From: Bradyrhizobium sp. CCGB12 | GTDB taxonomy: Bacteria > Pseudomonadota > Alphaproteobacteria > Rhizobiales > Xanthobacteraceae | Assembly (NCBI RefSeq): GCF_024199845.1 | Contig: NZ_JANADO010000001.1 | Span: 4,898,001-4,962,000, forward strand | Length of the DNA stretch: 64,000 nucleotides | Direction: 5' to 3' | Shown here: positions 16,347-24,752 of the stretch, piece after piece | How positions within the stretch are numbered: the stretch's first letter is position 1 | Layout of the letters: each line of letters begins with the position of its first letter | The notes under the pieces: model-generated | The model's input: only the letters and a program-made list of their open reading frames with translations | What the model was told of the DNA's origin: nothing | Databases searched by the model: none | Translations under genes and position numbers: made by a program

Positions 16347-16862
16347 TCAGGTTCGCGTCTTGCTCCAGTCCGGACCGACCGGCCCCGATACGCCTTCGAA
16401 CGCACCCTCGACGAGCTCGACAACGAGGAGCCGGGCGTAATCCACCGGGCCGGGCATCGTGACTCGTCCCTTCGGCACCGGCTTGAAGCCGACGCGGCTG
16501 TAATAGGGCTCGTCGCCGACCAGCAGCACCAAGCGGTGGTCCTGCGCCTTCGCGTCGTTCAGCGCACGCTCGAGCAGCAGCCGACCGACGCCGCGGCCGC
16601 GGAACGGAGGCTCGACCGTCAGAGGCCCGAGCAGCAGCGCCGGCGTGTCGCCGATGCAGATCGGCAATTGCCGCACGGATCCGACCAGCAACGTACCGAC
16701 GCGAGCGGTAAAGGACAGTTCGAGCACGTGATCCACGTGCTCGCGGAGGCGATATGCGCTAAGCACAAAGCGGCCGGGTCCGAAGGTGCGTTCGTGCAGC
16801 CGCTCGATCGCCTGCGCATCGCCGGCGGCTTCCGACCGAATGGTGACTGAGAGATCGTTCAT
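16347..16862 (-). CDS. GNAT family N-acetyltransferase (YhbS-like)
   Basis: A 171-residue acetyltransferase of the YhbS type. The pyrophosphate-binding loop reads PPFRGRGVGRLLLERAL (Arg-Gly-Arg-Gly-Val-Gly), and the C-terminal part contains LVGDEPYYSRVGFKPVP, which is characteristic of the subfamily. Substrate unknown. It is monocistronic or loosely linked: 36 bases separate its stop from the methyltransferase start and 122 bases lie before its own start. Confidence 0.88.
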   Translation of the reverse strand: MNDLSVTIRSEAAGDAQAIERLHERTFGPGRFVLSAYRLREHVDHVLELSFTARVGTLLVGSVRQLPICIGDTPALLLGPLTVEPPFRGRGVGRLLLERALNDAKAQDHRLVLLVGDEPYYSRVGFKPVPKGRVTMPGPVDYARLLVVELVEGAFEGVSGPVGPDWSKTRT

Positions 16863-16984
16863 CGCATTACAGCGCTTTCAAGCGGAGGCATCGGTTCGCA
16901 TCGGAAAAACCGTCGGGCGGCGTCGGCGGGATATCACCTCGGAGGGCGGTGGTCCATCGGATTACATCCGCCTCAGAGGCCATT

Positions 16985-17932
16985 TCAGTTCCTCCCGAGC
17001 GGCGGTTGAGACAGATAGGCGAGCATCTTCATTTCCCGCCGGCCGCGCGTTACGGTGTCGAGCACGAGTCCCGACGACGCCGAAAGCAACGCCATGATCA
17101 TCAGACCCATGGAGAGCACGGCGGTCGGCAGGCGCGGCACGAGGCCGGTTTCGAGGAAGGTGATGACGACGGGCAATCCGAGCGCGATCGACAGCAGCGC
17201 GAAGACGATGCCGATCGCCGAAAAGAAGCGCAGCGGCCGCTCCGATCGGTTGAGCTTCAGCATCGTGTTGAAGATGCGCAAACCATCCTGCCATGTGTTG
17301 AGCTTGGAGAAGGAGCCTTCCGGGCGTGCATAATAAGGCGTCTCGATCTCGGCGGCCGGAAGCGACAATTCCAGCGCATAGACCGCAAATTCGGTCTCGA
17401 TCTCGAAACCGTCGGACAAGACGGGGAAGGATTTGACGAAGCGGCGCGAGAACACGCGGTAACCGGACAGCATGTCCTTGAAGGCGTGGCCGAAGGTTGA
17501 CGCCAGGAAACCGGTAAACAGACGGTTGCCCATGCGATGACCGCGTCGGTAGGCCGCTTGCGATTGATCGACACGCAGCCCCACAACCATATCCAGATGC
17601 TCATCGAGCAGCTTGTCGATCATGCGGGGCGCGCTCGGCGCGTCATAGGTTGCATCACCATCGACGAGCACGTAGACGTCGGCCTCGACGTCCGCGAACA
17701 TGCGGCGCACGACGTGGCCTTTGCCCTGGCGACGTTCGCTGCGCACGATCGCTCCGGCCTCGCGCGCGATCGCCGCGGTACGATCGGTCGAGTTGTTGTC
17801 GTACACGTAGACTTCAGCCGCAGGCAGTGCCTTGCGGAAATCGGCGACGACCGTCGCGACGGCGGCTTCCTCATTGTAGCAGGGAACCAGCACGGCGACC
17901 CGGAATGGCCATGACCTCGTCGATTCAGACAA
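16985..17932 (-). CDS. Family 2 glycosyltransferase, dolichyl-phosphate-mannose-synthase-like
   Basis: A 315-residue GT2 enzyme. The N-terminal domain carries VLVPCYNEEAAVATVV, the nucleotide-sugar site YVYDNNSTDRT and the metal-binding DGDATYD (DxD). Two hydrophobic helices close the protein (FFSAIGIVFALLSIALG and AVLSMGLMIMALLSASSG). It probably transfers a sugar from a nucleotide sugar to a lipid carrier at the inner face of the membrane. Start is TTG at 17932 after a GAGG site; an ATG at 17937-17939 is out of frame. It lies downstream of a Nudix gene and upstream of the GNAT gene. Confidence 0.87.
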   Translation of the reverse strand: MSESTRSWPFRVAVLVPCYNEEAAVATVVADFRKALPAAEVYVYDNNSTDRTAAIAREAGAIVRSERRQGKGHVVRRMFADVEADVYVLVDGDATYDAPSAPRMIDKLLDEHLDMVVGLRVDQSQAAYRRGHRMGNRLFTGFLASTFGHAFKDMLSGYRVFSRRFVKSFPVLSDGFEIETEFAVYALELSLPAAEIETPYYARPEGSFSKLNTWQDGLRIFNTMLKLNRSERPLRFFSAIGIVFALLSIALGLPVVITFLETGLVPRLPTAVLSMGLMIMALLSASSGLVLDTVTRGRREMKMLAYLSQPPLGRN

Positions 17933-17993
17933 TCTTCATCCCTCGTCCATACGTCGCGACCACCGACGCGGTGACTACTAGCACAGGCCGCCC

Positions 17994-18485
17994 TCACCGC
18001 CACGTCGCAATCGGAGCCTGGCCGCCCGCTACTTCCGCGATCCGCAACCGCGTGCCGGGCGTGGTCCCCTCGGGTAGGGCCGTGATCGCGAAGAACCCGC
18101 ATTCGACGATCTCGCGGTTGGGCGCGGGCAGGCGGTCCTGGCTGAACTGCCTGATTACGTAGACCGCGACGTGGTCGCGGCGGGAGACATGGCTGTTGAG
18201 GAAGATGCCGTGCAGCACGACCTCTCCGATCAGATCGATGTCGCCCTCCTCCTTGAGCTCGCGCCGCAGCGCCTCTTCCATGGTCTCGCCGAAGTCGACG
18301 CCGCCGCCGGGCAGATACCAGCCACTGACATAGCTGTGCCTGACCAGGAACACCCGGTTCTCGGCATCCAGCACCACGGCGCGGACGCCGAGCGTCATGC
18401 CGCGGACGAGCAGGAAATAGGCGTGGAAGATTCGCCGCAGCAGCGGCTCTGCTTTCCGTCGGACACGGTCCAGTCGTTCTCCCAT
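17994..18485 (-). CDS. NUDIX hydrolase
   Basis: A 163-residue Nudix hydrolase. The Nudix box is GGVDFGETMEEALRRELKEE followed by GD, matching Gx5Ex7REUxEExGU except that Asp replaces the last Gly. The preceding YLPGGG and the N-terminal helix (RIFHAYFLLVRGMTLGVRAVVLD) are typical of proteins annotated as NTP or NDP-sugar pyrophosphohydrolases. The substrate cannot be assigned. The 61-base gap to the GT2 gene is compatible with co-transcription. Confidence 0.87.
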   Translation of the reverse strand: MGERLDRVRRKAEPLLRRIFHAYFLLVRGMTLGVRAVVLDAENRVFLVRHSYVSGWYLPGGGVDFGETMEEALRRELKEEGDIDLIGEVVLHGIFLNSHVSRRDHVAVYVIRQFSQDRLPAPNREIVECGFFAITALPEGTTPGTRLRIAEVAGGQAPIATWR

Positions 18486-18632
18486 CAGGCTTCCTTGACG
18501 CCCCGCTTCAGGCTTGCTTGTTCAGACTTGGATTTCAGGCTTGGGTTTCAGGCTTGGCTCGTTCACGCCTGGCTTGCGCCTTCCCTGTGACCTTGCCATT
18601 ACAGCGGAGCAATAGCGAGGCAATCGCAGGCC

Positions 18633-19517
18633 ATGGCACCCTTCACGCTCGCCCATCTGTCCGATCCGCATCTGCCACCCTTGCCGAAGCCGCGGCTGAT
18701 CGAGCTCGCCGGCAAGCGCGCACTCGGCTACGTCAACTGGACGCGCAACCGGCATAAATACCAGCGCCGCGAGGTGCTCGATGCGCTGGTCGCCGACATG
18801 AAGGCCCAGGCGCCCGACCACATCGCGGTGACGGGCGATCTCGTCAACCTGGCGCTGGAAGCCGAGTTCGCGCCGGCCCTGGCCTGGCTCAAAAGCGTCG
18901 GCACGCCCGACCGCGTCACTGCGATCCCCGGCAATCATGACGCCTATGTCAGCGCGACGCGTCATCGCTTCGGCGAGACGTTTCTGCACTACATCGCCGC
19001 GGACACGCCCGGTGCGGCGGTCTTTCCCGCCGTGCGCCGGCGCGGGCCGCTCGCGCTGATCAGCCTGTCCACGGCAGTGCCGACCCTGCCGCTGATGGCG
19101 ACGGGCACGCTCGGGCGCGATCAGCTCGCATCTCTCGAAGCGGTCCTCGAGCGCCTCGCGGCCGAGGATGTTTTCCGCGTGCTGCTGGTGCATCATCCGC
19201 TGAAGTCGGCCGCGCGCCAGAAGCGGATGACGGACGCGGCCGCCTTGCTGGCGCTCTTGAAGCGCCACGGCGTCGAGCTGATCCTGCACGGGCACGACCA
19301 CATTCATTCGACGATGTGGTTCGAAGGGCCCAACGGCAACATTCCCGCGCTCGGCGTACCCTCCGCCTCCGCGCTCGCGCACGGGCGCTACCCGGCGGCG
19401 GCCTATAATCTGTTCACGATCGAGAAGGACAATGCCGGCTGGCGCTGCGAGCAGACGGTGCGGAGCCTGGGCGCTGGATTTCAGATCGGACAGATCAAGC
19501 ATGCACGGTTGATCTAG
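18633..19517 (+). CDS. Metallophosphoesterase
   Basis: A 294-residue calcineurin-like phosphoesterase with all five metal-site motifs: LAHLSDPHL, VTGDLVN, IPGNHDAY, LLVHHPL and LHGHDHIHS. It hydrolyses phosphomono- or diesters using two metal ions; whether the substrate is a cyclic nucleotide, UDP-sugar lipid or other is not visible. No signal peptide. The upstream gap 18486-18632 contains irregular repeats of CAGGCTTG (18510-18570) but no gene. Confidence 0.88.
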   Translation: MAPFTLAHLSDPHLPPLPKPRLIELAGKRALGYVNWTRNRHKYQRREVLDALVADMKAQAPDHIAVTGDLVNLALEAEFAPALAWLKSVGTPDRVTAIPGNHDAYVSATRHRFGETFLHYIAADTPGAAVFPAVRRRGPLALISLSTAVPTLPLMATGTLGRDQLASLEAVLERLAAEDVFRVLLVHHPLKSAARQKRMTDAAALLALLKRHGVELILHGHDHIHSTMWFEGPNGNIPALGVPSASALAHGRYPAAAYNLFTIEKDNAGWRCEQTVRSLGAGFQIGQIKHARLI

Positions 19518-19523
19518 ATCACC

Positions 19524-19609
19524 GTCATTGCGAGCGCAGCGAAGCAATCCAGGGATCTCTCCGCGGAGGCAGTCTGGATTGCTTCGTCGCAAGGGCTCCT
19601 CGCAATGAC
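19524..19609. repeat. Dispersed palindromic repeat, family A (asymmetric)
   Basis: Same left arm as at 10184; the right arm has an inserted segment (AAGGGCTCC) before the terminal GCAATGAC. It fills most of the gap between convergent genes at 19517 and 19623. Confidence 0.85.
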
Positions 19610-19622
19610 GATGGAGGGAGCC

Positions 19623-20177
19623 TCACCAGCTCCGCAAGGCCGCCAGCACGGCGACGCCGAACAAGGCGGCAGCACCGAGCACGAATCCGAACACGAACGG
19701 CCAGACGCGCGAGCGGCGCGGCGGCTCGGTGGCCGGGGCCTGCGGTTCGGGCGGGACCACCATCGCGTGCTCGCGCTCGATCATGCGGCGCGCGACATAG
19801 TCGGTGACGGCCTCGACGATAACGGCGGTGTCGTGCGATTCGGCGAGCACGATGCGGCCGAAGCGGGTGTCCTGGACGAAGCGATACATCCGCTTGTCAC
19901 GCCCCATCACGATGTGGGCGACGACGTCGATCCAGAGTCTCGGCGTATCGCCCTGGCTGATGCCGCGGTCGAACAGGTCGATCTTATCAGGCACCTGCGC
20001 GAACAGGGGATCGAGCGCGTCGTTGAGGATCTCGAGCCGCGCCACCTCGGCATCCCTGAGGTCGACGACCACGCCGGTCCGGTCGGCGGCCTCGATCCGG
20101 GCGCGCAACAGCGCATCGCGCAGCCGCACCGGGCGCGGCTGGGTGGGATGGGTCCCGCTGGTTTCGGGCTCTGACAT
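19623..20177 (-). CDS. Conserved hypothetical membrane-anchored protein
   Basis: 184 residues from ATG 20177 (another start 18 bases upstream is possible). The N-terminal 130 residues are soluble and mixed alpha/beta (VRLRDALLRARIEAADRTG, KIDLFDRGISQGDTPRLWID, GRDKRMYRFVQDTRFGRIVL); a Pro-rich linker (VVPPEPQAPATEPPR) leads to a single C-terminal helix (VWPFVFGFVLGAAALFGVAVL), so the protein is tail-anchored with its body likely cytoplasmic. Similar proteins are known to me from Rhizobiales only as uncharacterised. No function is proposed. Confidence 0.7.
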   Translation of the reverse strand: MSEPETSGTHPTQPRPVRLRDALLRARIEAADRTGVVVDLRDAEVARLEILNDALDPLFAQVPDKIDLFDRGISQGDTPRLWIDVVAHIVMGRDKRMYRFVQDTRFGRIVLAESHDTAVIVEAVTDYVARRMIEREHAMVVPPEPQAPATEPPRRSRVWPFVFGFVLGAAALFGVAVLAALRSW

Positions 20178-20360
20178 TGTCGGCCTCGTGCTCAAACACC
20201 ATGGTTAACCTATCAGCAACCACAGCGCCCGCAAAGGGTCCACAATTCCAGATACTTACGGCACCCACAGACGTTTCACCTGTGCCAAAAACAGACGATC
20301 CCACCCAGGCAGGGCCTGGATGGGACCATCCGTCCTTGGACGTCTTCTTGGTTCAGTGCG

Positions 20361-20567
20361 TCAGGCCGAGACGCGCGACGGCTCTTCGACGATGGAGAAG
20401 CGGACGCCGGCCTTGTGGCGGCTCTCTTCCGACACTTCCTTCCAGCAGTCCTCGGCTTCCTTGCGGGACTTGAAGGGGCCTTTGACCTGGGCCGAGCCTT
20501 CCACGAGCTTGTGGAAGTTCATCGAACCGAACTCGCCGCCGATCACCCAGAAATTGCTGTTGGTCAT
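20361..20567 (-). CDS. DUF4170 small protein
   Basis: A 68-residue protein with the DUF4170 pattern: NFWVIGGEFGSMNFHKL, then KGPFKSRKEAEDCWKEVS. It begins 28 bases after the aceA stop on the same strand and is probably co-transcribed with it. The family is small, cytoplasmic and of unknown function. Confidence 0.82.
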   Translation of the reverse strand: MTNSNFWVIGGEFGSMNFHKLVEGSAQVKGPFKSRKEAEDCWKEVSEESRHKAGVRFSIVEEPSRVSA

Positions 20568-20594
20568 TGTCAGTCTCCTCTCGAAGCGCGTGTG

Positions 20595-22229
20595 TTAGCC
20601 GAACTGGTTCATGGTGTTGTGGGCGCCGCCCGCCTTCAGGGCCGCTTCACCCGCGAAGTACTCCTTGTGGTCGTCGCCGATGTCGGAGCCGGCCATGTTC
20701 TGGTGCTTGGCGCAGGCGATGCCCTGACGGATCTCCTGGCGCTGCACGTTCTTGACGTAGCCGAGCATGCCCTGCTCGCCGAAATACTCCCTGGCGAGGT
20801 TGTCGGTGGACAGCGCGGCCGTGTGATAGGTCGGCAGCGTGATCAGGTGGTGGAAAATGCCGGCACGCTTGGCCGAATCCGCCTGGAACGTCCGGATGCG
20901 CTCGTCGGCTTCGATCGCCAGCGGCGTATCGTCGTATTCCGGCTTCATCAGCTCGGCGCGGTTGTACTTGCTGACATCCTTGCCGGCTTCCTTCATTGCG
21001 TCGTAGACCTGCCAACGGAAGTTGATGGTCCAGTTGAACGACGGCGAGTTGTTGTAGGCGAGCTTGGCGTTCGGGATGACCTTGCGGATGCGGTCGACCA
21101 TCTTGGCGATCTGCTCGATATGCGGCTTCTCGGTCTCGATCCACAGCAGGTCCGCGCCGTTCTGCAGCGAGGTGATGCTGTCGAGCACGCAGCGGTCTTC
21201 GCCCGTGCCCGGACGGAACTGGTAGAGGTTCGAGGGCAGCCGCTTCGGACGCATCATCTTGCCGTTGCGGTTGATGATGACGTCGCCGTTGCGAGCGTTC
21301 TCCGCGGTGATTTCCTCACAATCGAGGAAGCTGTTGTACTGGTCGCCGATGTCGCCCGGCTTATGACTGACGGCGATCTGCTGCGTCAGGCCGGCGCCGA
21401 GCGAGTCGGTGCGGGTCACGATGATGCCGTCTTCGACGCCGAGCTCGAGGAAGGCGTGGCGGCAGGCACGGATCTTCGCGATGAACACCTCGTGCGGCAC
21501 GGTGACCTTGCCGTCCTGATGGCCGCACTGCTTCTCGTCCGAGACCTGGTTCTCGATTTGGAGCGCGCAGGCGCCCGCCTCGATCATCTTCTTGGCGAGT
21601 AGGTAGGTCGCCTCCGCATTGCCGAAGCCGGCATCGATGTCGGCGATGACAGGCACGACGTGGGTCTGGAAGTTGTCGATCTTCTCGATCAGCTCCTTCT
21701 CCCTGACCTTGTCGCCTTCCTTGCGCGCCTTGTCGAGCGTGCGGAAGATGTCGTTCAGCTCGCGCGAGTCGGCCTGACGCAGGAACGTGTAGAGCTCTTC
21801 GATCAACGCCGGCACCGAAGTCTTTTCGTGCATCGACTGGTCGGGCAGCGGGCCGAACTCGGAGCGCAGCGCCGCAATCATCCAGCCGGAGAGATACAGA
21901 TAGGTGCGATCGGTCTTGCCGCCGAAATGCTTCTTGACCGAGATCAGCTTCTGCTGGGCGATGAAGCCGTGCCAGCAACCCAGCGACTGGGTGTACTTGG
22001 TCGGATCGTTGTCATAGGCCGCCATGTCGGCCCGCATCAGCGCCGCGGTGTAGCGGGCGACGTCGAGGCCGGTCTTGAAGCGGTTCTGCAGCCGCATGCG
22101 CGCGACCGCCTCGGCCGACACCCCGTTCCAGGTCGGCTTGGTCTCGAGGAGCGCCTGGGCCGCCTCGATCTCGCTCTGATACGAACCGGGGCCCTGGAGG
22201 GTGCTGATGCCGCGTGGCTGGTAGTTCAT
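20595..22229 (-). CDS. aceA: Isocitrate lyase
   Basis: 544 residues, the longer alphaproteobacterial isocitrate lyase. It cleaves isocitrate to glyoxylate and succinate, the first step of the glyoxylate shunt, in the cytoplasm. The catalytic signature is KQCGHQDGK with the active-site Cys; ADIDAGFGNAEATYLLAKKMIEAGA and metal-binding residues in this stretch are conserved, as is LAYNNSPSFNW. The start ATG at 22229 gives MNYQPRGIST; an in-frame start 30 bases upstream is less likely. A RamB/ScfR-type regulator is encoded divergently at 22642, with candidate operator repeats between them. Confidence 0.95.
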   Translation of the reverse strand: MNYQPRGISTLQGPGSYQSEIEAAQALLETKPTWNGVSAEAVARMRLQNRFKTGLDVARYTAALMRADMAAYDNDPTKYTQSLGCWHGFIAQQKLISVKKHFGGKTDRTYLYLSGWMIAALRSEFGPLPDQSMHEKTSVPALIEELYTFLRQADSRELNDIFRTLDKARKEGDKVREKELIEKIDNFQTHVVPVIADIDAGFGNAEATYLLAKKMIEAGACALQIENQVSDEKQCGHQDGKVTVPHEVFIAKIRACRHAFLELGVEDGIIVTRTDSLGAGLTQQIAVSHKPGDIGDQYNSFLDCEEITAENARNGDVIINRNGKMMRPKRLPSNLYQFRPGTGEDRCVLDSITSLQNGADLLWIETEKPHIEQIAKMVDRIRKVIPNAKLAYNNSPSFNWTINFRWQVYDAMKEAGKDVSKYNRAELMKPEYDDTPLAIEADERIRTFQADSAKRAGIFHHLITLPTYHTAALSTDNLAREYFGEQGMLGYVKNVQRQEIRQGIACAKHQNMAGSDIGDDHKEYFAGEAALKAGGAHNTMNQFG

Positions 22230-22339
22230 GTCTCGATCCTTTCGCTGATGACAACGCAACTGGCGCTGTCATCGACATTTTTGACAGTGCATTGCGAAAT
22301 GCGTGTCATGAGCTAAACGTCAGAAAGAGAAGTTCGTAC

Positions 22340-22420
22340 AGAGGCCTTGTATTTGAATGGTGATGTCATGTAACATCAGAACATGTAACAGATGTTATTT
22401 TGTAAATTTTGTAAAATATA
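22340..22420. promoter_or_regulatory. Candidate operator region between aceA and its divergent regulator
   Basis: Two tandem 9-mers TTTTGTAAA (22398-22406 and 22407-22415) and nearby AACATC/TGTTA elements with local dyads (for example TAACAGATGTTA, 22387-22398) form an AT-rich island in otherwise GC-rich DNA. The motif resembles the TTTGCAAA-like sites described for RamB-type regulators of glyoxylate-shunt genes. Confidence 0.5.
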
Positions 22421-22484
22421 TGGGTCAGCAAAACTGTCCTTTAATGCCCCAGGAGAGCTGAAATGCCCGCCAAGTCCGTTATTT

Positions 22485-22625
22485 TCTCCCTGTCCCCGTT
22501 CTTACGGGGAGAGGGTCGGGGTGAGGGGCTCTCTCCGCGAGTTCGTCTTGCACCTCCCCTGGGGAAGTTCCCCCTCACCCGCCACGCTTCGCGTGTCGGC
22601 CTCTCCCCGCACGCGGGGAGAGGCG
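22485..22625. repeat. Dispersed repeat of the CTCCCC/GGGGAG type (family B, diverged)
   Basis: A GC-rich imperfect palindrome with CCCCGTTCTTACGGGGAGAG at one end and CTCCCCGCACGCGGGGAGAG at the other, related in layout to the repeats at 26105 and 48519. It lies directly upstream of the regulator start and ends within 20 bases of it. Confidence 0.6.
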
Positions 22626-22641
22626 AAGAGGAGCGCCGCTG

Positions 22642-24087
22642 ATGCCCGCCGAATCCGGGAAAAAACTGTTCGTCGGCCCGCGCTTCCGGCGGATCCGGCA
22701 GCAATTGGGGCTGTCGCAGACCCAGATCGCCGAGGGGCTCTCGATCTCGCCGAGCTACGTCAACCTGATCGAGCGCAACCAGCGCCCGGTGACGGCGCAG
22801 ATCCTGCTGCGGCTGGCCGAGACCTACGACCTCGACCTGCGCGACCTCGCAACCGCCGACGAGGACCGTTTCTTCGCCGAGCTCAACGAGATCTTCTCCG
22901 ATCCCCTGTTCCGCCAGATCGACGTTCCCAAGCAGGAACTGCGCGACCTCGCCGAGCTCTGCCCCGGCGTCACCCATGCGCTGCAACGGCTCTACGCCGC
23001 CTACACCGAGGCGCGCCAGGGCGAGACGCTGGCCGCCGCGCAAATGGCCGACCGCGACGTCGGCACGCGCTATGAAGCCAATCCGGTCGAGCGCGTGCGC
23101 GAGCTGATCGAGGCCAATCGCAACTATTTTCCGGAGCTCGAGCAGGCCGCGGAGACGCTTCGCGATGAGCTGAACGTGCCGGCCGAAGGACTTTACGCCG
23201 CGCTTGCGGCACGCTTGCGCGAAAAGCATTCGATCCAGACCCGGATCATGCCTGTCGACGTGATGCGCGAGACGCTGCGGCGCTTCGATCGCCACCGCCG
23301 CCAGCTCCTGATCTCCGAGCTGGTCGACCCGCCCGGCCGTGCGTTCCAGCTCGCCTTCCAGCTCGGGCTCGGTGAATGCGCGCAAGCCCTGGAGACCATC
23401 ATCGGCCGCGCCGGTCCGCTCGACGACGCGCCGCGCCGGCTGTTCCGCATCACGCTCGGCAATTACTTTGCGGCAGCCGTGATGATGCCCTATCCGGCTT
23501 TCCTCGCCGCAGCCGAGGCGCTCAATTACGATATCCACGTGCTGGCGCAGCGCTTCAATTCCGGTTTCGAGCAGGTCTGCCATCGCCTCACCACCCTGCA
23601 GCGGCCGAACGCGCGCGGCATTCCGTTCTTCCTCTTGCGCGTCGACAATGCCGGCAACGTCTCGAAGCGCTTTTCCTCCGGCACCTTCCCGTTCTCGAAA
23701 TTCGGCGGCACCTGCCCGCTGTGGAACGTGCATTCGACGTTCGACACGCCCGACCGCCTGCTCAAGCAGGTGATCGAACTCTCAGACGGCACGCGCTATT
23801 TCTCGATCGCGCAGATGGTGCGCCGTCCCGTCGCGCCGCATCCGCTGCCGCAGCCGCGCTTCGCCATCGGCCTCGGCTGCGAGATCCGCCACGCCGCGCG
23901 CCTGACCTACGCCGCCGGCATCGACCTGGAGAAAACCGAGGGCACGCCGATCGGCGTCAACTGCCGCCTCTGCGAGCGCGAAAACTGCGCCCAGCGCGCC
24001 GAGCCGCCGATCACGCGCACGCTGATCCTGGACGAGACGACGCGGCGGGTGTCGAGTTTCGCGTTTTCGAATGCGAGGGAGTTGTGA
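22642..24087 (+). CDS. XRE-family transcriptional regulator, RamB/ScfR-like
   Basis: A 481-residue regulator. Residues about 12-68 are an HTH_3 domain (RIRQQLGLSQTQIAEGLSIS PSYVNLIERNQRPV), the middle is an IrrE-like DUF955/peptidase M78 region, and the C-terminus is DUF2083 with a Cys cluster (NCRLCERENCAQRAEPP). This layout defines the short-chain acyl-CoA-responsive RamB/ScfR group that controls acetate and glyoxylate-shunt genes in actinobacteria and alphaproteobacteria. Divergent placement from aceA fits. The M78 segment has no convincing HExxH, as usual in this group. Confidence 0.88.
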   Translation: MPAESGKKLFVGPRFRRIRQQLGLSQTQIAEGLSISPSYVNLIERNQRPVTAQILLRLAETYDLDLRDLATADEDRFFAELNEIFSDPLFRQIDVPKQELRDLAELCPGVTHALQRLYAAYTEARQGETLAAAQMADRDVGTRYEANPVERVRELIEANRNYFPELEQAAETLRDELNVPAEGLYAALAARLREKHSIQTRIMPVDVMRETLRRFDRHRRQLLISELVDPPGRAFQLAFQLGLGECAQALETIIGRAGPLDDAPRRLFRITLGNYFAAAVMMPYPAFLAAAEALNYDIHVLAQRFNSGFEQVCHRLTTLQRPNARGIPFFLLRVDNAGNVSKRFSSGTFPFSKFGGTCPLWNVHSTFDTPDRLLKQVIELSDGTRYFSIAQMVRRPVAPHPLPQPRFAIGLGCEIRHAARLTYAAGIDLEKTEGTPIGVNCRLCERENCAQRAEPPITRTLILDETTRRVSSFAFSNAREL

Positions 24088-24103
24088 GGCTCGCTCTCTT
24101 CTC

Positions 24104-24222
24104 CGTCATGGCATTGCGAGCGAAGCGAAGCAATCCAGACTGTCTCCACAGCAACAGTCTGTATTGCTTCGTCGCCAGCGCAAAATTGCTTCGCAATTTT
24201 GTCGCGGGCTCCTCGCAATGAC
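24104..24222. repeat. Dispersed palindromic repeat, family A (long variant)
   Basis: Arms related to 10184 enclose an extra hairpin AAAATTGCTTCGCAATTTT (24182-24200). It separates the convergent regulator and ABM-like genes. Confidence 0.8.
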
Positions 24223-24229
24223 GAAGGGC

Positions 24230-24523
24230 CTACGCCAGCGTATGCACGATTACCGGCCCCGCGGCGGCGCTTGCATGTCCGGCGAGTAGCGAGCTGAGAT
24301 CCTTCTCGATCCAAGCGATCGCGCGCCGGTTCGCCTCCTCCGCCTGCTCGAACTTGTCGAAGATCGAGATCGCGGTCACCGTGTCGTCGCCGGCATAGAC
24401 GACGTAATAGGCGCGGAAACCGTCGACGTCGCTGATGATCGGAACGGCGCCGTCCTTGATGCGGCGCGCCAGCTCTTCCGCGCTTCCGCTTTTCGCCTTG
24501 GCCTGACGGATGGCGGCATACAT
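24230..24523 (-). CDS. Small ABM-like dimeric alpha/beta-barrel protein
   Basis: 97 residues with a GGAGGATGCC ribosome site. The sequence MYAAIRQAKAKSGSAEELARRI, then DGFRAYYVVYAGDDTVTAISIFDKFEQAEEANRRAIAWI, has the strand-helix-strand pattern of the ferredoxin-like ABM/Dabb superfamily. Such proteins are often small monooxygenases or ligand binders, but no catalytic residues can be fixed. Monocistronic. Confidence 0.65.
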   Translation of the reverse strand: MYAAIRQAKAKSGSAEELARRIKDGAVPIISDVDGFRAYYVVYAGDDTVTAISIFDKFEQAEEANRRAIAWIEKDLSSLLAGHASAAAGPVIVHTLA

Positions 24524-24752
24524 GGCATCCTCCTACCGGCTGTCTGGACTTTCGGGCCTGGCGCCCGAAGCGAATGTTACGCCGAAGCACGCCGCCAATC
24601 CACGCTTGGTTAACCCCGCACTAATCCGCCTCCGCGATCTGCAACCAAGGATTAAGCACGCCTCAACATCGCTGCCTTAGTGTCGCCTCACTCACTTTTC
24701 GCAAACAACGGTGGCCTATCCTGCCGGGCGACGTGAGATCAGGGGGTTCATC

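Noticed and set aside
18510..18570. CAGGCTTG iterations as a CRISPR or satellite array
   Set aside because: Units are short and irregular with no spacers; treated as minor low-complexity sequence.
22485..22641. A regulatory RNA or leader peptide before the RamB-like gene
   Set aside because: The sequence is best explained as a diverged family B repeat; no conserved peptide or riboswitch core was recognised.
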